In this document: positions 1-10,978 of the stretch, piece after piece
Numbering within the stretch: the first letter of the stretch is position 1
Layout: the number at the start of each line of letters is the position of its first letter
Origin: Chryseobacterium sp. POL2
Lineage (GTDB): Bacteria; Bacteroidota; Bacteroidia; Flavobacteriales; Weeksellaceae
Assembly: GCF_011058315.1 (NCBI RefSeq)
Contig: NZ_CP049298.1
Span: forward strand, 2,418,001 to 2,482,000
Reading direction: 5' to 3'
Length of the DNA stretch: 64,000 bases
Made by a program: the position numbers and the translations under genes
Notes under the pieces: generated by a model
Told to the model about the DNA's origin: nothing
Database searches by the model: none
The model's input: only the letters and a program-made list of their open reading frames with translations

Positions 1-108
1 TCTGTCTTTAACGATTAGGGCGCCCACTTGTTTTCGTCTGCAATACGAAAGATTGGCCCATTCTAGCGCCATTTTTAGATAGGCAATGTCAAACTTATTA
101 AAGTTCAT
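1..108 (-). CDS. dCMP deaminase family protein (partial, N-terminus only)
   Basis: Only the first 36 codons lie in the window; the gene runs off the left edge. The start is the ATG whose complement lies at 106-108. The peptide begins MNFNKFDIAYLKMALEWA and continues through SYCRRKQVGALIVKD. That matches the N-terminal helix and first strand of deoxycytidylate deaminases of the ComEB type, which make dUMP from dCMP for thymidylate synthesis. The zinc-binding HxE and PCxxC motifs would lie beyond the edge, so the assignment rests on the N-terminus alone. It follows the enoyl-CoA hydratase gene by 6 bases on the same strand and is probably cotranscribed with it. Confidence 0.7.
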   Translation of the reverse strand, partial: MNFNKFDIAYLKMALEWANLSYCRRKQVGALIVKDR

Positions 109-114
109 GTTGTT

Positions 115-885
115 TTAGAAATTTGGTTTTCTCTTTTCTAAAAATGCATTTACGCCTTCTTTTTTGTCCTCGAGGCCAAACAATTCTCCAAAGTTTTTAA
201 TTTCTTTTTCAAAACCAGCTTGTGAATCATTAGAAAAGTTGACAGCCTCGATAGCCTTTTCTATGGCTAAAGGTGAGTTTTTTGAAATTGTTTCTGCTAA
301 CTCGGTTGTTTTAGTAAGAAGTTCTTCAATTGGGAAAACCTCATTAACTAAGCCGATTTCTTTGGCACGTTGTGCTGTAATCATCTTCGCAGAGAAAATC
401 ATCTCATTGGCAAGACCTTTTCCTACCAATTTTGGAAGTCTTTGTGTGCCACCATAACCAGGAATCAATCCTAAGGTAACTTCTGGAAGTCCAAGTTTTG
501 CATTTTCTGATGCGTATCTTATGTGACAAGCCATTGCCAGTTCTAACCCGCCACCAAGAGCAAAACCATTAACCGCAGCAATTACTGGTTTGTTTAGATT
601 TTCAATTTTATCAAATATTAGTTTTTGATTATCTCTAGAAAGTGCTTCTGCTTGCGAAACGTCCAAGTCTGTAAATTCTTTAATATCTGCTCCCGCTACA
701 AAAGATTTTTCGCCAGAACCGGTTAAGATAATCACTTTTATAGATTTGTCCTTCTCGACATTCTCTAAAGCTTTGTTGAGTTCTATTAACAATGGCGCAT
801 TAAGAGCATTAAGACTTTGGGGTCTGTTAATTGTTATGTAGGCGATTTTTTCTTTCTTTTCTAGAATGATATTTTCAAAAGTCAT
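115..885 (-). CDS. enoyl-CoA hydratase/isomerase family protein (crotonase type)
   Basis: A full-length crotonase of 256 residues, predicted to hydrate 2-enoyl-CoA in the cytoplasm (beta-oxidation or 3-hydroxybutyryl-CoA metabolism). The oxyanion-hole segments are present (AGADIKEF near residue 65 and NGFALGGGLELAMAC near 105-120). Both acid/base glutamates of true hydratases are kept: one in GGGLELA, the other in LGLPEVTLGLIPG. This argues for hydratase activity rather than a hydrolase or decarboxylase member. The C-terminus ends in FLEKRKPNF, typical of the family. It sits 6 bases upstream of the dCMP deaminase gene. The exact chain-length preference cannot be read from the sequence. Confidence 0.9.
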   Translation of the reverse strand: MTFENIILEKKEKIAYITINRPQSLNALNAPLLIELNKALENVEKDKSIKVIILTGSGEKSFVAGADIKEFTDLDVSQAEALSRDNQKLIFDKIENLNKPVIAAVNGFALGGGLELAMACHIRYASENAKLGLPEVTLGLIPGYGGTQRLPKLVGKGLANEMIFSAKMITAQRAKEIGLVNEVFPIEELLTKTTELAETISKNSPLAIEKAIEAVNFSNDSQAGFEKEIKNFGELFGLEDKKEGVNAFLEKRKPNF

Positions 886-2537
<1,652 letters not shown>

Positions 2538-2557
2538 GTAAGTTTTAACAAAATTTT

Positions 2558-2590
2558 AAAAAGAGCGAACTTTCGCTGTTTGCTCTTTTT
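2558..2590 (+). terminator. intrinsic terminator after eno
   Basis: An inverted repeat pairs aaaaagagcgaac (2558-2570) with gtttgctcttttt (2578-2590) around a 7-base loop. The stem is 13 pairs with one G-T wobble and ends in a T run. It starts 20 bases after the enolase stop codon. Confidence 0.85.
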
Positions 2591-2620
2591 TATGTATATT
2601 TATACCAAAATTATTTTATA

Positions 2621-3907
2621 ATGTCAGATAATAAAGTTATATTGAATTACGATGGTAATTCCTATGAATATCCTATCGTTGACAGCACTATTGGAGATAG
2701 AGGGATAGACATTTCTAAATTAAGAGACCAAACGGGTCTTATCACTTTGGATTTAGGTTACAAAAATACTGGTGCAACAATCAGTGATATTACTTACCTA
2801 GATGGTGATAAAGGAGAATTGTTCTACAGAGGTTATCCTATCGAGCAAATTGCTGAAAAATCAAACTTTACAGAAGTAATGTATTTGTTACTTCATGGTG
2901 AATTACCAACGCAAGATCAGTTTACTTCTTTTGATAAAAACATCAAAAATTATAATTTCGTAGCAGACGAAATGAAAAAAATTCTTGACGTTTTCCCTCG
3001 TTCTGCTCATCCTATGGGCGTTTTGTCTACTTTGACTTCTTCCTTGACAGCTTTTAATCCTAAAGCGGTTAATGTTAATTCAAAAGAAGAAATGGATCAC
3101 GCAGCAGAATTAATGTTAGCAAAATTCTCTCATCTTTGTGCATGGACTTACAGAAAAACGCAAGGTTTACCAATCAATCACGGTGATAATAGCTTAAGCT
3201 ATGTTGAGAACTTCTACAGAATGGCATTCAGATTACCAAACGAAGAATTTGTAATGGATCCAGTTGTAGTAGATGCTTTAGATAAATTGTTAATCCTTCA
3301 CGCTGACCATGAGCAAAACTGTTCTACTTCTACAGTAAGAATGGTGGGTTCTGCACACACAGGGCTTTTCGCATCTATCTCTGCTGGAGTTTCTGCACTT
3401 TGGGGACCACTTCACGGTGGTGCTAACCAAGCAGTTATTGAAATGCTAGAAATGATAGAACAAGACGGTGGTGACGTTAATAAGTGGGTGGAAAAAGCGA
3501 AGAGCAAAGAAGACAGCTTCAGACTAATGGGCTTCGGACACAGAGTTTACAAAAACTTCGATCCACGTGCTAAGATTATCAAAAAAGCAGCAGACGATAT
3601 CCTTAACAAATTAGGAATCCACGATAAAGCTTTAGATATCGCAATGCAACTAGAAAAAGTAGCATTGGAAGATGATTACTTCGTATCTAAAAAATTGTAT
3701 CCAAACGTTGACTTCTACTCAGGAATTATCTACAGAGCATTAGGCATTCCAACAGAAATGTTTACAGTAATGTTTGCATTAGGAAGACTTCCAGGATGGA
3801 TTTCTCAATGGAAAGAAATGAGATTGAAAGGTGATCCAATTGGTCGTCCAAGACAAGTCTACCAAGGTGCCGGTCTTAGAGACTATGTTGACATGACAAA
3901 CAGATAA
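2621..3907 (+). CDS. gltA: citrate synthase (type II, hexameric type)
   Basis: Condenses acetyl-CoA and oxaloacetate to citrate at the entry of the TCA cycle. At 428 residues it matches the Gram-negative type II enzyme, including the N-terminal beta-domain (GDRGIDISKLRDQTGLITLD). Catalytic residues are visible: the histidine in ILHADHEQNCSTSTVR, the histidine in WGPLHGGANQAV, the segment GFGHRVYKNFDPRA, and the aspartate region near VDFYSGIIYRALGIP. It is monocistronic in appearance, with hairpins before (2558-2590) and after (3927-3953). No TAnnTTTG word was found directly upstream. Confidence 0.97.
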   Translation: MSDNKVILNYDGNSYEYPIVDSTIGDRGIDISKLRDQTGLITLDLGYKNTGATISDITYLDGDKGELFYRGYPIEQIAEKSNFTEVMYLLLHGELPTQDQFTSFDKNIKNYNFVADEMKKILDVFPRSAHPMGVLSTLTSSLTAFNPKAVNVNSKEEMDHAAELMLAKFSHLCAWTYRKTQGLPINHGDNSLSYVENFYRMAFRLPNEEFVMDPVVVDALDKLLILHADHEQNCSTSTVRMVGSAHTGLFASISAGVSALWGPLHGGANQAVIEMLEMIEQDGGDVNKWVEKAKSKEDSFRLMGFGHRVYKNFDPRAKIIKKAADDILNKLGIHDKALDIAMQLEKVALEDDYFVSKKLYPNVDFYSGIIYRALGIPTEMFTVMFALGRLPGWISQWKEMRLKGDPIGRPRQVYQGAGLRDYVDMTNR

Positions 3908-3926
3908 TCAAATTTATCTTAAATAT

Positions 3927-3953
3927 AAAACTCCCTATTTTGGGAGTTTTTTT
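3927..3953 (+). terminator. intrinsic terminator after gltA, possibly bidirectional
   Basis: The stem aaaactccc (3927-3935) pairs with gggagtttt (3942-3950) around a 6-base loop and continues into T residues. It lies between gltA (+) and the convergent EamA gene (-). The A-rich left flank could also serve the opposite strand. Confidence 0.85.
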
Positions 3954-3970
3954 ATGTTTTAATTTTATCT

Positions 3971-4840
3971 TTAAACTTCTTTTCGGGAAGATAACATATT
4001 GAGCGAAACGCCGCTTAGTATTAAAACAATTCCGATTAATAAATTGCGTGTGAAAGCTTCATTAAAGAAATAAACACTCACGGCAACGGCAACAACTGGT
4101 TCCAAAGCGCCCATAATTGCAGTGGGCGTAGAACCGATTTTCTGGATGGCTAAAACCAAAGTTACACTAGATATTAATGTGGTTACAAATGCAAAACTGA
4201 CGAAATTTAAAACAATAGAAAAACTAGGAATGCTTAGATTTTCTTTTGAAATCAAAGATTTTATTAAAAAATAAATAGACGTGAATAACATCGAGTAGAA
4301 AGACAATTTTATCCCAGAAACATTGATTTTTGCTTTGTTCACGATGATGATATAAAGGCCATAAAACAACGCACTCAGCAATACAATTCCGAGCCCTAGA
4401 TAATTTATTTCAAATTTATCACCTTTCAAACACAAAATTATAACGCCAGAAAAAGCCAATAATAATGAAACAATGCCCATTTTGGAAAGTTTTTCATGGT
4501 AAAATAAAAACATAATCGACGCGACGATAACGGGATAAACGAAAAGAACTGTCGAGGCAATTCCAGCAGATAAATAATCATATCCCAGAAACAAAAATTC
4601 TGATGATAGGGCATAAAACAATCCCAAAATCATTAGAATCCCACATTCCCATTTGTTGATTTTAAAATTTACCTTTTTATATAGTAGATACAGGCTCACC
4701 ATAATTGCTGAAAATAAAAATCTATAAAACAACGTAACGTCCATAGAGAAGTTAATCTGTTTCATCGGAAGTATAAAAATCGGAATCAAACCATACGAAA
4801 TGGCTGAAATAATGGCTAAAATATATCCTTGAGATTTCAT
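3971..4840 (-). CDS. EamA/DMT family transporter
   Basis: A 289-residue inner-membrane protein with about ten hydrophobic helices arranged as two five-helix halves. Examples are AIISAISYGLIPIFIL at the N-terminus and AIMGALEPVVAVAVSVYFF in the second half. The motif with a proline-bearing helix ending in a glutamate (GALEPVVA) is typical of EamA repeats in drug/metabolite transporters. The substrate is unknown; family members export amino acids, purines or other metabolites. It is convergent with gltA and divergent from the arginine-deiminase-like gene at 5090. Confidence 0.88.
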   Translation of the reverse strand: MKSQGYILAIISAISYGLIPIFILPMKQINFSMDVTLFYRFLFSAIMVSLYLLYKKVNFKINKWECGILMILGLFYALSSEFLFLGYDYLSAGIASTVLFVYPVIVASIMFLFYHEKLSKMGIVSLLLAFSGVIILCLKGDKFEINYLGLGIVLLSALFYGLYIIIVNKAKINVSGIKLSFYSMLFTSIYFLIKSLISKENLSIPSFSIVLNFVSFAFVTTLISSVTLVLAIQKIGSTPTAIMGALEPVVAVAVSVYFFNEAFTRNLLIGIVLILSGVSLNMLSSRKEV

Positions 4841-4860
4841 TGCTTTTCAAAAAATTCTTG

Positions 4861-4868
4861 CAAAGTTA
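4861..4868 (-). promoter_or_regulatory. candidate -7 element for the EamA gene
   Basis: On the minus strand this reads TAACTTTG, fitting TAnnTTTG, about 20 bases before the EamA start codon. No correctly spaced TTG was seen, so support is partial. Confidence 0.4.
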
Positions 4869-5064
4869 CGTCTATGCAATCAGAATTTGTTTGTTTTTGC
4901 ACCAAATGATATTTTTTTTGCACGAAGTGTTTTTTCCATCTATTCCAAAAACTTTGGATAAATACTTTGAAATTGTTTAGTATTTCAAAAATTTTATATT
5001 TTAAATCATCTTCACGCAGATGATATTCCTCATGCCCGCGCCATAGGAGATACTTTGCAATCTG

Positions 5065-5072
5065 TATATTTG
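5065..5072 (+). promoter_or_regulatory. candidate -7 element for the arginine-deiminase-like gene
   Basis: TATATTTG fits TAnnTTTG and lies 17 bases before the ATG at 5090. No TTG at the proper distance was seen. The remainder of the 249-base divergent spacer carries no other recognised feature. Confidence 0.4.
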
Positions 5073-5089
5073 CCTTAGACGAGAATTTT

Positions 5090-6004
5090 ATGAAGCTAAA
5101 TATTAAAAACGAAACAGGACAACTGAAATCTGTAGTTTTGGGACAACCCAACTCTTTAGGAAATCCACCAAAACTAGAGGAAAGTTACGACGCAAAGTCT
5201 TATTTTTCTATTCAAAATAATATTTATCCTACAGAAACCGACATCGTAGCCGAGATGAATGCCTTCGAGCAAGTTCTTCTAAAACATAAGGTTAAAGTCT
5301 ATCGTCCAGAAGTTATCGAAGATTACAATCAGGTTTTTGCACGCGATGTCGCTTTTGTTATCGATGATAAAATGATTATTTCTAATATTATCGAAGACAG
5401 AGCGGACGAGCAGGAGGCTTATCGCAAAATTTTTGAGCAAGTCCCTTGGAGAAATATTATCAACCTTCCAGAAACTGCGCATATTGAAGGTGGCGACGTT
5501 ATCGTTTGGGACGATTTTGTTTTTGTAGGAACTTGTTACTCACAGGATTATAGGAATTTTAAAACCGCTAGAACCAATGGTTATGCCATAGAAATTTTAA
5601 AAGAATATTTCCCTAAAAAACGTATTCTCGATTTTGAACTAAAGAAAAATGATACCGAACCTTACAAAGGAATTCTGCATTTGGATTGTACGTTTAACCC
5701 TGTTGGAAAAGACAAATGTATAATTTATAAAAATGGATTTGTTGACGAAAGCGACTATCATTTGATTCTTGATATTTTCGGTAAAGAAAATTGTTTTGAA
5801 GTTAATGATGAAGAAATGTTCGAGATGTATCCTAATATTTTTTCCATCTCGCCAGAAGTGGTGGTTTCCGACAAAGCCTTTACAAGATTGAACAATCATC
5901 TTCGCGATGTTTGGGGAATAAGCGTGGAAGAAATCCCCTATCGTGAAATTTCTAAAATGGGCGGATTGCTAAGATGTTCTACTATGCCTTTGGTGAGAGA
6001 ATAA
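5090..6004 (+). CDS. arginine deiminase-fold hydrolase / amidinotransferase family protein
   Basis: A 304-residue member of the guanidine-modifying superfamily (arginine deiminase, DDAH, amidinotransferase). Visible signature pieces are QVFARDVAFVI (substrate-binding Asp region), IEGGDVIVW (acidic residue that binds the guanidino group), the His-x-Asp segment GILHLDCTFNPVG, and the C-terminal nucleophile segment GGLLRCSTMPLVRE. All catalytic positions appear intact. It is shorter than classical arginine deiminase (about 400 residues) and lacks the extra helical domain, so the real substrate may be arginine, a methylated arginine or another guanidine. It precedes the riboswitch-controlled metY and is probably separately transcribed. 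Confidence 0.75.
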   Translation: MKLNIKNETGQLKSVVLGQPNSLGNPPKLEESYDAKSYFSIQNNIYPTETDIVAEMNAFEQVLLKHKVKVYRPEVIEDYNQVFARDVAFVIDDKMIISNIIEDRADEQEAYRKIFEQVPWRNIINLPETAHIEGGDVIVWDDFVFVGTCYSQDYRNFKTARTNGYAIEILKEYFPKKRILDFELKKNDTEPYKGILHLDCTFNPVGKDKCIIYKNGFVDESDYHLILDIFGKENCFEVNDEEMFEMYPNIFSISPEVVVSDKAFTRLNNHLRDVWGISVEEIPYREISKMGGLLRCSTMPLVRE

Positions 6005-6013
6005 AAAATAGTC

Positions 6014-6044
6014 TTGCATATTTAAAATTTAGTTAATACTTTTG
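6014..6044 (+). promoter_or_regulatory. promoter of the metY riboswitch transcript
   Basis: TTG at 6014-6016 is followed after 20 bases by TACTTTTG at 6037-6044. Both boxes and their spacing match the flavobacterial housekeeping promoter. The riboswitch begins 28 bases downstream. Confidence 0.75.
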
Positions 6045-6072
6045 CTCTTGTAGTTCAAAATATAGAATTACG

Positions 6073-6168
6073 CTTATCCAGAAAGATGGAGGGATTTGAC
6101 CCGTTGAAGTCTTGGCAACCTGCTTAGGTAAGGTGCCACATTCAACCTCAGGAATGAGGAAAGATAAG
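6073..6168 (+). promoter_or_regulatory. SAM-I riboswitch (S-box leader) of metY
   Basis: The aptamer closes with P1 strands CTTATC (6073-6078) and GATAAG (6163-6168). Inside are the conserved internal pieces: CCAGAAAGATGGAGGGA at the 5' side, the invariant CTTGGCAACC (6111-6120), and AGGTGCCA followed by the last hairpin cctcaggaatgagg. These are the core landmarks of the S-adenosylmethionine-binding SAM-I class. High SAM is expected to lower expression of the downstream metY gene. Confidence 0.95.
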
Positions 6169-6204
6169 TCAGAGATTATTTGAAATATATTATTAAAAAT
6201 ATTC

Positions 6205-6240
6205 AAAACTCTTTCGGCTTGTCGGAAGAGTTTTTATTTT
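6205..6240 (+). terminator. regulatory terminator of the metY riboswitch
   Basis: aaaactctttcg (6205-6216) pairs with cggaagagtttt (6223-6234), with one T-G pair, and is followed by a T-rich tail. It lies between the aptamer and metY, so it is the likely expression platform (transcription termination when SAM is bound). A competing antiterminator was not resolved by eye. Confidence 0.8.
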
Positions 6241-6300
6241 TCCGGCAAATGCCCAACATCTTGGATAAGTTTTTAATGTTTAATAATTTTAAATTTATAA

Positions 6301-7590
<1,290 letters not shown>

Positions 7591-7619
7591 AGATTCTAAA
7601 TTCATAATGATAAAATGAC

Positions 7620-7657
7620 AAGTTCGGTGGTTTTTCTGCCGAACTTTGCTATTTTTG
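7620..7657 (+). promoter_or_regulatory. hairpin plus candidate -7 element between metY and ctlX
   Basis: aagttcgg (7620-7627) pairs perfectly with ccgaactt (7639-7646) across an 11-base T-rich loop. It may end metY transcripts, though no uninterrupted T run follows. Immediately after it, TATTTTTG at 7650-7657 fits the -7 consensus, 22 bases before the ctlX ATG. No TTG box is correctly placed. Confidence 0.45.
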
Positions 7658-7679
7658 TGACCTAAACATATTTCACATT

Positions 7680-8603
7680 ATGCAAACAACCAATACTGTT
7701 TTGATGATTGAGCCGATTGCCTTCGGTTACAATGCCCAAACGGCAGAGAATAATTATTTTCAAGTAGAACAAAAAGGCTTGGAAGTTCAGGATAAAGCTT
7801 TGGAGGAATTCCATGTTTTTGTTGAAAAACTTAGAAGTAAAGGTGTTAATGTTATAACAATAAAAGATACGTTGGATCCGCATACGCCAGATTCGATTTT
7901 TCCAAACAATTGGGTGAGCTTTGCTGCGGATGGGACAGTTGTACTTTATCCGATGTTTGCGCCCAACAGACGTGCAGAACGCCGTGAGGATGTTTTAAAC
8001 GCAATTAAATATAAAGGTTTTAATATCACTAAAATCGATGATAGAAGCAACGCTGAAAAAGATGAAAAATTCTTGGAAGGTACAGGAAGTATGATTTTCG
8101 ATCATGATCATAAAATTGCTTATGGCTCTGTGTCGTTGAGGTTGGACGAAAAACTATTCCGTGATTTCTGTGCAGAGTATGGCTATACGCCAATTGTTTT
8201 TCATTCTTACCAAACGGTGGATGGAATCAGGCTTCCGATTTATCATACCAATGTGATGATGTGTGTCGCGGATAGATTTGTGGTGATTTGCCTTGATTCT
8301 ATTGATAATGAACTGGAAAGAGAAAAAGTGATTGAAGTGATTAAATCTAGCCAAAAAGAAATCGTAGAAATCTCGGAAGAACAACTTCAGCAGTTTGCAG
8401 GAAATATGCTTCAGGTTCAGAATGATCATGGTGACAAATTCCTTGTGATGAGTCAATCGGCTTATCGCTCTCTAGATAAACATCAGATCGCACAAATTGA
8501 ACAATATTGTGAAATTATCTATTCGGATTTAGAAACGATAGAAACTAACGGTGGCGGAAGTGCGCGTTGTATGTTGGCGGAGGTTTTCCTTCCTAGAAAT
8601 TAA
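7680..8603 (+). CDS. ctlX: citrulline utilization hydrolase CtlX-type / arginine deiminase-related protein
   Basis: A 307-residue member of the arginine-deiminase fold whose sequence matches the group named CtlX, implicated by others in citrulline use. Signature segments are FPNNWVSFAADGTVVLYPM, the acidic LEGTGSMIFDH, the histidine in LPIYHTNVMMCV, and the nucleophile region NGGGSARCMLAEVFLPR near the C-terminus. All superfamily catalytic positions seem to be kept. It ends 14 bases before a copy of the dispersed repeat, beyond which the polyamine-like operon begins. CtlX activity on citrulline is from family naming; the product in this organism is unproven. Confidence 0.8.
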   Translation: MQTTNTVLMIEPIAFGYNAQTAENNYFQVEQKGLEVQDKALEEFHVFVEKLRSKGVNVITIKDTLDPHTPDSIFPNNWVSFAADGTVVLYPMFAPNRRAERREDVLNAIKYKGFNITKIDDRSNAEKDEKFLEGTGSMIFDHDHKIAYGSVSLRLDEKLFRDFCAEYGYTPIVFHSYQTVDGIRLPIYHTNVMMCVADRFVVICLDSIDNELEREKVIEVIKSSQKEIVEISEEQLQQFAGNMLQVQNDHGDKFLVMSQSAYRSLDKHQIAQIEQYCEIIYSDLETIETNGGGSARCMLAEVFLPRN

Positions 8604-8617
8604 TCTTTTTGTATGTG

Positions 8618-8723
8618 ATGACCAATCTCTAGCCCCGATGGAAGCGGCATCCTTTTTTGAGGTGGCTGAGCGGAGCCGAAGCCCCGTAACAAAAGATACA
8701 GCGGACAGCGGGAATAAGCTTCC
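8618..8723 (+). repeat. dispersed GC-rich repeat, copy A
   Basis: This segment is strikingly GC-rich against its neighbours. Its first 38 bases (8618-8655) are identical to 15078-15115, and its right end (agcggacagcggga) recurs in copy B. Left landmark: agccccgatggaagcggcat. The ends are loosely complementary, suggesting a folded RNA or DNA form. It lies just after the ctlX stop codon, in the same sense. A short overlapping ORF here is an artefact of the repeat. Confidence 0.85.
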
Positions 8724-8770
8724 AAATAATCAAAGACAGACTAAAAATATCTTGAAAAAACACAACATAA

Positions 8771-9121
8771 ATGAATGACAAAGGGCTTCATATTTTAATA
8801 ACTTTAAAAACAGAAAAAAAAGATTTGCTTTTGGATTGTGAATCTTTTGAATCTTTTGCAATTTCAACTTTAGAAAAATATGAAGCAGAAGTTGTGGGGA
8901 AATGCAGGCATATTTTTGATAACCAGAGTTATACTACTACGATTGTTTTGAAAGAATCGCATCTGTGTATACATACTTGGCCAGAATATAATCAACTGCA
9001 ATTCGATGTTTTTTTATGTAATTATTTACAAGATAATACGAAAAAAGTGGAAGCTATCGCAGAGGATATCGTTTCATATTTTGAAGGAGAAGTTTTGCAA
9101 CAAGATAAAATATATCGCTAA
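8771..9121 (+). CDS. S-adenosylmethionine decarboxylase-like pyruvoyl enzyme (SpeD family)
   Basis: A 116-residue class 1b SpeD-like proenzyme that should self-cleave to form a pyruvoyl cofactor. The processing site is Glu62-Ser63 in [14 protein letters not shown]. His68 and Cys83 (VFLCN) fall at the same numbers as the processing and catalytic residues described for the Thermotoga enzyme. The segment after Cys83 reads N where the family normally has G, and the stretch between (NQLQFD for the usual GYAALD) is divergent. The substrate may therefore be SAM, or ornithine/arginine as in neofunctionalised SpeD proteins. Its stop codon overlaps the next start (TAATG), so it begins a translationally coupled operon. 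Confidence 0.85.
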   Translation: MNDKGLHILITLKTEKKDLLLDCESFESFAISTLEKYEAEVVGKCRHIFDNQSYTTTIVLKESHLCIHTWPEYNQLQFDVFLCNYLQDNTKKVEAIAEDIVSYFEGEVLQQDKIYR

Positions 9122-10548
9122 TGGAGTTCGTTTGTCCAGTTTGTAATATAAAAAATCAGCATCAGCTTGACTTTATAATCGAAGAATATGTTTGTTCCTC
9201 ATGTTATAATCTTATTGATGTCAGACAAAACAAATCGAGAAAACAATTACCTAGACAAGGAAGTAATGTGGTTTTAGACACCACAAAACGCGGAATAATA
9301 GATGGTGTAGAGTATTTTGTGGTTGCAGTCACTTGTCGCAACTATGCTAATGTTGCGGAATGGAGAGAATATTTTCTAAAAGACAAAGATGGTAATAATG
9401 CCTTCCTGAGTGAGAGCGATGGACATTGGGTGTTTTTAAAATTGCAAGATGAAGCTTTTAATGAGCATCGTGGTTATTGTGATTTTAAAGGCAAATTATA
9501 TAGACATTATGAGACAACACCAAGTTCAGTTTCTTATCTGGAAGGTTTTTTTGAGGATAGAGTGAGTTTTAAAGTTGCTACATATAAAGAATACGTCAAT
9601 GGTACAGAAATGGTCTCTTGGGAGCAAAGCGGTTCGGGGAAAGTTTTTTTCTGGGGAAAACATATTTCTAAATACAAGATCAAACAACAATTTCTGCCGA
9701 ACTATATGCCAAGCTATCAAGGTATAGGTATTGTCCAACCCTTTTATGTAAATATAAAACAGGTAGCTCCGATTTTTGTAATGACAGTTTTGTTGATGAC
9801 TTTGTTTCAGATTTTTGTAACGAGTAATAACAACAACAAAATAGTTTTCGACCAAAGAATTTTATATAGAGATATTTTTAATAAAGAATTAATCACCAAA
9901 AGTTTTAGCTTAGAGGGTGCATCTGCTCCTATGCAAGTAAAATTGGCTACAGATGTTGATAATTCTTGGGCAAGTATAGAGCTTAGTCTTGTTAATGAAA
10001 AAACGAATGAAGTGACCTATGCAACCAAAGATATAGAATATTATCATGGTTACGAATCTGGTGAAAGCTGGAGCGAAGGTTCCAAAACTGAAAAGTTTAA
10101 CTTATGCGGAGTAGCTCCAGGGAATTATCATTTTGTAATTGCTGCCCAAAAGGAAAAAGCGCCTTACATTTACAATGACGTCTATATATCTGAGGATAGA
10201 TCCAAAAGTTATGTTATGACCAACGACGGTTTTATGGATGTTATTGAAAACCCTACTGGAGATAAGATGGCTATTAATCTTTCAAATTTAGAGAATAATA
10301 ATCCAGTCGTTTTTAAAGAATTAGAAGCAGCAAAACTTTTTACAAAGAATAATCCATCAGCTGTGCTATCTATCAACGAAGAAGAAACTAATACTGATTT
10401 TGGTATTACAGCAGAATGGCTACCAGTTAGCTATAGGAATTTTGTGATTATTATAATTGTAATATTAGCTTTGGGTATAGGATTATATTTTTTGAAAGGA
10501 TATTTTGATACGATGAAGTGGAAGAACAGCTCTAACTCACCTTATTAA
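9121..10548 (+). CDS. DUF4178 domain protein with zinc ribbon and two membrane segments
   Basis: A 475-residue protein of unknown biochemical role. It opens with a zinc ribbon (CPVC at 5-8, CSSC at 25-28). A DUF4178-like domain covers about residues 40-190 (GVEYFVVAVTCRNYANVAEW, then DGHWVFLKL). One transmembrane helix follows near 217-235 (APIFVMTVLLMTLFQIFV). A long, probably extracytoplasmic, region follows and a final helix near 440-462 (NFVIIIIVILALGIGLYFL). DUF4178 genes commonly occur beside SpeD, SpeE and DUF350 genes, as here. The membrane layout suggests a scaffold or delivery factor for the polyamine-type product; that is inference. Confidence 0.75.
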   Translation: MEFVCPVCNIKNQHQLDFIIEEYVCSSCYNLIDVRQNKSRKQLPRQGSNVVLDTTKRGIIDGVEYFVVAVTCRNYANVAEWREYFLKDKDGNNAFLSESDGHWVFLKLQDEAFNEHRGYCDFKGKLYRHYETTPSSVSYLEGFFEDRVSFKVATYKEYVNGTEMVSWEQSGSGKVFFWGKHISKYKIKQQFLPNYMPSYQGIGIVQPFYVNIKQVAPIFVMTVLLMTLFQIFVTSNNNNKIVFDQRILYRDIFNKELITKSFSLEGASAPMQVKLATDVDNSWASIELSLVNEKTNEVTYATKDIEYYHGYESGESWSEGSKTEKFNLCGVAPGNYHFVIAAQKEKAPYIYNDVYISEDRSKSYVMTNDGFMDVIENPTGDKMAINLSNLENNNPVVFKELEAAKLFTKNNPSAVLSINEEETNTDFGITAEWLPVSYRNFVIIIIVILALGIGLYFLKGYFDTMKWKNSSNSPY

Positions 10549-10558
10549 TTTTCTAAAA

Positions 10559-10750
10559 ATGAAAAATGTTTTCAATTATATTAAATCGAATTGGTTGCTA
10601 CTGAGTATTGGTTGCGGATTTTTTGTTTGGTTTGTCTACCTGACTTATTCTGGGAACCAATGGTGCGATTGTGTCAAAACTGAAAAAATTCAAGATGGGC
10701 AACGTACAAATACACATACAAGAAGTTTTTACAGATTTTATCATAAATAA
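10559..10750 (+). CDS. small single-pass membrane protein with CxC motif
   Basis: 63 residues, not recognised as any named family. It has one hydrophobic helix (WLLLSIGCGFFVWFVYLTY) followed by NQWCDCVKTEKIQDG, where two cysteines form a CxC pair just outside the membrane, and a basic tail (TRSFYRFYHK). It starts 10 bases after the DUF4178 gene and ends 12 bases before the DUF350-like gene, which supports its being a real operon member. By position it resembles the small DUF4247-like genes seen between DUF4178 and DUF350 in other bacteria, but I cannot confirm homology. Confidence 0.6.
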   Translation: MKNVFNYIKSNWLLLSIGCGFFVWFVYLTYSGNQWCDCVKTEKIQDGQRTNTHTRSFYRFYHK

Positions 10751-10762
10751 AAAATAAAAGAG

Positions 10763-10978
10763 ATGGGAGAATTTAATTACTTACCGATTATAAATTCGAT
10801 ATTGTATTCTTTTTTAGGAATTGCAATTTTGGTACTTTGCTATTGGATTATTGAAAGGTTGACACCAGAAAAAACCTGGCATGAAATTTCAAAAAATAAT
10901 AATATGGCGCTAGCTATTATTTTTGGTGCCTTTATTATTGGGATTTCTATTATCATAAGCGCCGCAATACATGGGTAG
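10763..10978 (+). CDS. DUF350-like membrane protein (half-length, two helices)
   Basis: 71 residues with two membrane helices: NSILYSFLGIAILVLCYWII and MALAIIFGAFIIGISIIISA. The segment between them (TWHEISKNNNMALAI) has the short polar hairpin found in DUF350 repeats such as YjfL. Full DUF350 proteins are about 130 residues with four helices, so this is a single repeat that may work as a dimer. Its end overlaps the start of the aminopropyltransferase gene by 8 bases, showing tight coupling. Confidence 0.7.
   Translation: MGEFNYLPIINSILYSFLGIAILVLCYWIIERLTPEKTWHEISKNNNMALAIIFGAFIIGISIIISAAIHG

Noticed and set aside
4837-5151. 104-residue minus-strand reading frame in the divergent spacer upstream of the EamA gene
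   Set aside because: It overlaps the start of the arginine-deiminase-like gene, has no family resemblance and covers candidate promoter words.
8551-8778. 75-residue plus-strand frame across repeat copy A
   Set aside because: It translates the end of ctlX in another frame and the GC-rich repeat; it has no ribosome-binding context or homology.
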